From positions 45,411,715 through 45,475,714 of the forward strand of contig CM070635.1 in assembly GCA_036346255.1 (NCBI GenBank): a stretch of DNA of 64,000 bases. Direction: 5' to 3'. A model generated the notes under the pieces. It had not been told where the DNA came from, did not search any database, and saw only the letters and a list, made by a program, of their open reading frames with translations. Below, piece after piece: positions 58,986-64,000 of this stretch (within the stretch, counting starts at the first letter, position 1; each line of letters starts with the position of its first letter). This DNA comes from Ampelocalamus luodianensis. Its lineage: Eukaryota > Streptophyta > Magnoliopsida > Poales > Poaceae. The translations under genes were made by a program, and so were the position numbers.

Positions 58986-60666
58986 CTTCTAATGACGAGC
59001 TACAGGAGCTGTCGGCCGCTCGACAACAGAGCCGCACCGAACTCAAGCTTGCCTGGCGCGGCGCCGGCGATGAAAGCCACGACGATGCCGGCAAATGGCA
59101 AAAACGGGACCCTAGCACTAATACGCACCCGAAGGTGGCCGGAGCTTCGCCGGAGCTGGACCAGAGCGGCGGCACGACGCGGCGAGGCGGAGTGGGAGCT
59201 ACAGTGAACATGCAAAAGACAACCCGATGCCACTTTAAGCTAGCTATCGTACACATAAGCACCTACGAGACGTAGAGGACCTACCCGAAGGTTGCAGATG
59301 GTCGGAGAGGCACGGTGGACCTCCGGCGACGATTGACCGACGTCGGCAAATGTAGCTTCACATCGACACGACAACCTGAACAAGGAATCAAACAATGGGT
59401 GGTCGGAGTAGGTCACAAAGGCACATTAGATGCTAATACCGGAAGGAATCGAGAAATTACCCACCCGGGAGATGGAGATGAAAGGGGATCTTGTCGGCCG
59501 AAAAGGAATAACCTCAAAATCCAGGAGTTCCTGTGAATAATCCGACAACTAAGTTTAGGGGAAAAGATCCTCGTACCAAAAGGCACAAGGTGATGCGCAT
59601 AAAAGAGGATAAAACTCACCGGACACAAAGTGGGCACAGTGGTGTCCCTCGGTTGGCCTTCAGTGCGCGCTCTGGAACCGAGAAGAACACGGTGGCACTC
59701 CAGAAGCTACAGACGGAGACAAGGGCTCAGGTTAGCTCAAATGGGCATGACGAAAGAAGTAGATGACGAAGGTCACTTCTAGGAGGATCTTTCCGGAGAC
59801 TAGAGCTTAGGAGAGCCTCTTCTTCCTCAGCCCCGAGAGGAAGAATGAGAGAAATGGAGGGGGAAGGAGGGGGTATTATCCTCGGGTTGAAGACGAAGCG
59901 GAGGCGGCGTTATGCGGTGAAGCTCTAGGAGTGGTCCGAAGTGGCGGTGGATTCACGGCGTGAAGTCGCGCGGGGCAGAGCTCGACCGTGACGTGGCGAG
60001 CGCGCTCTGTTGTGCCAACGGGAGGAGGAAGAAGGCCCGACAGGTGGGCCCGGGCTATCAGCGGCTCCGTGCGGGCGAGTTCGAGCCCGGCTCGGCTTGT
60101 GCAGCTAGGTGGTGGGGTCGAGCCGAGTGGCGTGGTCGGACTCGAGTCCGAGTTTGAGTCCGAGTCCGATGAACAGTGAAAAGTTTGACTGGTTTAGATT
60201 TCTCTTGACTCTAGTTTGACTAAGCTACTAAATATAGCAAATAAAATCCTAAAAATGTGAAATAAATCATAGGGGTTACTGAGATGGTCTAACACTCAAA
60301 TAAAATTTTAAAACTCACTGTTCATAACTTATTTTCTTATTTTAAATTTCAAACCTAAAGTAGGTCATTGAATTGTGTTTGAATTTTCTACGGATTGAAA
60401 CTAGTTCCAAAAATTTGGAAAAATTATATTTATTCATGAAAATTATTATAGTATTTCAATAAATTATTTTCAGATGATGATCACAAATTTTTGTTTGTGT
60501 TTTCAATTGGAGTTTCGATTTGAGTTGTATGTTTCATTTGATTTTCAATATTTTAAATACAACAAAAATATGCAAATGCTCCAGAAATCAATGCATGTTC
60601 AAAAAGTTTTAAAAAGTTCACCTTTTTATACATTTGAAACATAAACCCAAGATTTGGGATGTTACA

Positions 60667-61601
60667 TCTACGATCTAAATTTCACAGAAGGCACGATTCA
60701 TTCACCAATAACGACTCAAAGCAACACTAAATAAATTGCTGAATTGGGAATTTGGCATTTGAGACTTGGGAATTGGAGATGCACTTGTGTTGTGTCGTGG
60801 CGACAATGGAGAGTCTAGCTAGGTCATGGCGGTATGACGATCAACAACGGCAACGACCATGGCTTTGCCCATGTTCTACGTCAGTTGGATTTGGCGCAAC
60901 CTTTTGTCGGAGATGGCGAGATTTGGACATGTCGTCCGTCTCCAACCCGCGTGGACAACCACATTCCTTCGTCCTGAACCCTAGCCGTGACTGGTCTACA
61001 CAACCTCTGCTAGGCATGTCACGGCGACGCGCGGAGAAAGAGGACGGCGCGCGGTGGCGCCCGATGGGGAGGACACAGAGGTGGCTAGGGGAGGATGCAG
61101 TGGCGTTGGAGAGGAGGAGACGACAGCTAGCAAGTGTAGGAGGAGGGGGAAGGGAGGGAGGAAAGGAGGAGGTGGTGCCAAGGAAGGGAGGGGAGGCGGC
61201 GATGCCATGACAGTGCAAGAAGAGGAGGCACAAGTGGAGACAGAGGTGAAAGGAGGGAGCCCACGGGGAGGAGGTGGTGCAGGGTGGGGTAGGGAGGTAG
61301 ACCACACCAAGGGGATTGTAAACAAAATGGACAAGGGAGGCAAGTCGAAGAATTTGAACGTTTCTCGAAGGACCTGGTTGCTATTTTGTCTCATTGGGGA
61401 ACAAACGGATCCAACGACTAGTATACATTTGGAGCACGACCAGACAGTTGAAAATAAGAGGATGACGTGGCACAACATTTTTGCTAAGAATCCCCCAACT
61501 ATAATATATAGAATGTGTAATATAGCTATTATATAGTAGGTATTTCATCCAATTTTTGGGTGTTCGAGTGAACACCCATGAACCATGGAGGGTCCGCCCT
61601 A
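60667..61601. other. Right arm of hAT-like element, no gene
   Basis: GC-rich on one side, AT-rich near the end. Frames up to 160 codons occur on both strands (for example 60996-61478 on -, 61054-61536 on +) but are low-complexity and overlap each other. No domain. Confidence 0.4.
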
Positions 61602-61790
61602 ATGACTCCGGGTTGTACCTCTTCCAGTGATGGGCTCCCAGCTTCGTGTCTAGCTTCGCCGGGTGGACGATCATGGCGGTGTGGCCAAGTGGGTGCTTGT
61701 TCGTATCATCTATGTGCGCGAGGTGTGTGGTTACCTTATAGAGCATGGCTGGGAGTCAGGGGACCTTTCGATGCTCGGGTCGGCGATAAT

Positions 61791-64000
61791 ATCACTGGAT
61801 ATGTGTGTAATATTTTAATTTTAGATTTTATTATGAAATAAATATTATAAATAAGTAAAGATACATAAATTAGTATTAACAATGGGTAACATATTGTATT
61901 TCGAAATGTACTTAAGAGTAAAATGTAATGGAGTTGATCGGTCACACGAACGATTTACTGTTGGGCTTGATGAAGAAAAAAAAGCAGCGCAAGCTCGATG
62001 CAGTGCCGAACGTAGATGAAGTAGCGAAGTGAGCAATCGCGCAAATGTACTGCCCAGAAACCTTATTATCGCCCCGTGCAGGTACTCTCTGCAACAATGG
62101 TTCGAAGATCCTGCTCTCCTTCATTTCCAGTGCACGCCGAGAAGAAAGGCCGACAAAGTTCGGTGACTCAACACTCCAGCACAACTCACTAGGGAAGGAA
62201 GATGTTCGAAAGAAATGGAGGAATTTGGTGTTTTGAACCTAGATGTCCCTAGGTAAAAGCATGCATGTCAATTACTCACCAGTAACATACGCCATTAACA
62301 CGAATTAAACCGAATGAATCCAGACGTTTGAAATCGCATTCAAACAGAATTAAGAGAGAGATAATTGCATTGTTCAACAAAACAAAAGGTTGATTTAATA
62401 TGTCAGGATACGCTACCACACAAGTCACGCAATTTTTTCACAAGTCACAACAAAATAATTGCATTCACAAGTCACGCAATTTTTTCACGAGAATGCGTGT
62501 GCTTGTTTAGCCAAAGTCCTCATGCCATACCCATTCCATTTCACATATTATAAAGGGTGGCAATGACTCTACTTTTAAGTTGTCTTCCCACCACTTAACT
62601 AAGCAATATGATACTAAATCATACATATTTTGAAATTTCTAAAAGAAATTGGCCTCGACTTATGAGGTCAATTTCCAACAGGTATGGCCTCCCATCTTCC
62701 CGTATTGGACGGCGATGGCTCGTCGTCAGGTGCGGCGGGCCTGGCGTAGAGGCTCGCAAGGCTCTCCGGTGACAGTCTTTGCATCTAAGGAACAATGGTC
62801 TTGCATCCCTACCTTGGACTTTATTCAAGAAAATTCAGTAGCACCATCTGAAGTATGCTTTTCGTTTCTGCAATCAGTATCTTGTACCAGCACTGCACCA
62901 TCTGTACTTCATTTCAGCAACTCAATGTGTTGTTCCCAGTCATGACGAGTCACATGAATGATGGACCTGCAGTCACTGTGTGCCTTGAGAAGGAGAGAGC
63001 TTGTATGAGTTTTTGGTATGCTAGTGTCATGACAATGTATGTCTAACAGTTGCCTCTATCCTCTCGAGTACTCGAGGGAGTTGGGGGCACAAAGAAATTC
63101 TTGACTCTGGTGATGCGAAAAGATTACAAGAACAATGAACAAGTAATCCATCAACGAATGAAGTATATATGTACGTGTAAGAACACCAGTCTAGAAAAGT
63201 ATTATAGTGAGATGATCTATGCACTAGTACTAACCAACCTTTAATTACAATTCACAAAAGATGAGCTACGTTTAAACAGTTGAGTTGACCCTGCGTAAAA
63301 GATAGGGCAGGGCGATCCGTGTGGTCATATATGGACCCAATGGTTTTACGCTAACCAGTAGAATTACATACTAGTAATAATCGTTTAAAAACGTGTTCCA
63401 TTTCTTTTGGGCCTAGCAGGGCTTCCCAGTTGCTGAGATTGGTCACCGTTTAACTTCATCGCTGAGACCAGAGAACGACGAGTCTTTTACTCTTTTGGTG
63501 CACAGCTTCCAGTACAGTTCAGTGCACGTCATCCAGTTCTGCACTTGTTTGGAATTTGTCAGTTCTCGCGTGATGGTGGTCTCCGAGATCCGGTAACCTC
63601 CGGGCATGTACCAGTACTATACGTCTTCCTGTCAATTAGACAAAGTGTGTCGTTACATGCACACAATACTGATTGATAGTGTTCATATATTGAAGCAGAA
63701 TAGCATAGAGTTAGCAATGATTTCCAGAATGGAAATAAGATTTTCTGCCACAAGATAGTATTTTACTGATCGATGGTGTTCATCTATTTAATCAAAGCAG
63801 AAGTTTTTACTTCTCCTTGATATCTGAAACGAAAAGAGGGTTTTGAACCACAAAAATTTCACGATCTCGTTCTATCAACAATACTTAAAACAGGGTTTAT
63901 GATTATGGCACCTGTGATGTGGGCCTTATGATTATGGCACGCAGTAGTTCCCCATGCACTAGAACCATCGTCCCTTCTTTGCAGTTGCGGTTTTGAGCTC
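61791..64000. other. Unannotated flank
   Basis: No convincing gene, RNA or transposon recognised. A 23 bp direct repeat (62419-62441 and 62466-62488) is the only clear local structure. Confidence 0.4.
62419..62488. repeat. 23 bp direct repeat, 47 bp period
   Basis: CACAAGTCACGCAATTTTTT plus CAC occurs twice, at 62419 and 62466. Confidence 0.85.

Larger units (their letters stand above)
54133..60666 (-). mobile_element. Ty3-gypsy LTR (outer), TSD TCTAC, split by a second LTR
   Basis: On the - strand it starts TGTAACATCCCAAATC (60666) and ends GGATCCTCACA (54133). TCTAC flanks both ends (54128-54132 and 60667-60671). The outer pieces are 54133-55110 and about 58986-60666, together about 2.66 kb, with no coding region, so it is best read as a solo LTR. 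It resembles the LTR fragment at 15121. Confidence 0.65.
53949..61601. mobile_element. hAT-like element split by nested gypsy LTRs
   Basis: The left end AAGTGGCGGACC and the right end GGTCCGCCCTA are inverted counterparts, with ATGGGTGTTC/GAACACCCAT just inside. An exact 8 bp duplication ATGACTCC flanks the whole (53941-53948 and 61602-61609). Only 53949-54132 and 60667-61601 belong to it, about 1.1 kb and without transposase. The rest is later LTR insertions. Confidence 0.7.
53564..61790 (+). pseudogene. F-box protein gene, broken and split by an insertion
   Basis: F-box proteins recruit substrates to SCF ubiquitin ligases. From ATG 53564 an acidic leader is followed by DDLLQDILL and, after a one-base frame change near 53755 and an in-frame TGA, ATLVCKRW and DLAFLRHFRG, the end of an F-box with its usual VCKxW and FLxxF pattern. 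At 53948 the sequence is interrupted by a 7.65 kb insertion flanked by ATGACTCC on both sides. From 61602 it may continue to about 61790, where I see no certain domain. Frameshift, stop and insertion make it a pseudogene. Confidence 0.6.

Noticed and set aside
60752..61536. Overlapping 150-160 codon frames on both strands
   Set aside because: Low-complexity, mutually overlapping and inside the hAT-like element arm. No recognisable domain.
1..64000. CRISPR arrays, bacterial operons, ribosome-binding sites
   Set aside because: Introns, LTR retrotransposons and MITEs show this is plant nuclear DNA. No spaced direct repeats of CRISPR type were seen.

Overview
This is a 64 kb window of plant nuclear DNA, almost certainly from a grass (Poaceae). 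The CYP97C-type cytochrome P450 has a GC-rich first exon and intron-split body typical of grasses, and the transposon mix (RepHel plus RPA Helitron, Tourist and hAT MITEs, long Ty3-gypsy LTRs starting TGTAACATCCC, a short-LTR Ty1-copia element) is grass-like. An Oryza relative is plausible, but I cannot fix the genus by eye. There are no prokaryotic features, no rRNA and no convincing tRNA gene.

Layout: (1) 1-10.49 kb is the 3' part of a decayed Helitron with RepHel and RPA-like pseudogenes and a CTAG 3' terminus. (2) 10.9-13.04 kb is an element with about 0.5 kb terminal inverted repeats, followed by related tandem repeats, two hairpin MITEs and a tandem repeat. (3) 15.1-16.4 kb is an LTR-like block. 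(4) 16.98-22.19 kb (+) is a carotenoid epsilon-ring hydroxylase gene, CYP97C type. (5) 23.92-32.1 kb (-) is a TAF15b-like RRM plus RanBP2-zinc-finger protein gene, convergent to the P450, with a 3.5 kb 5'UTR intron that carries a triplicated 235 bp unit and a hAT MITE. (6) 32.7-35.9 kb holds several MITEs with clear target-site duplications. (7) 36.24-36.88 kb (+) is an intact ATL-type RING-H2 ubiquitin-ligase gene. (8) 38.17-46.59 kb is a copia element broken by a 3.28 kb gypsy solo LTR. (9) 46.6-47.3 kb (-) is a fragment of a RING-protein gene. (10) 48.45-51.37 kb is a decayed hAT transposon with a transposase pseudogene. (11) 51.4-52.9 kb is a repeat with a cluster of palindromic GCGGTACTACCGC-like motifs. 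(12) 53.56-61.8 kb is an F-box pseudogene split by a hAT-like element, itself split by a gypsy LTR, itself split by a second gypsy LTR remnant. (13) 61.8-64 kb is unannotated.

Only three loci look like working host genes: CYP97C, TAF15b-like and ATL. They do not form a pathway. The P450 acts in plastid lutein synthesis, the RRM protein in nuclear RNA binding or TFIID, and the ATL protein in membrane-linked ubiquitination. Both multi-exon genes show what looks like one missing C in a short C run, which suggests consensus errors or recent lesions. I saw no convincing wholly new multi-gene system. The most interesting items are the four-level nested insertion with matching target-site duplications, the exact 235 bp triplication carrying intron-enhancement motifs, the long-TIR element with internal stem-loops, and the dense GCCCA array between the convergent genes.
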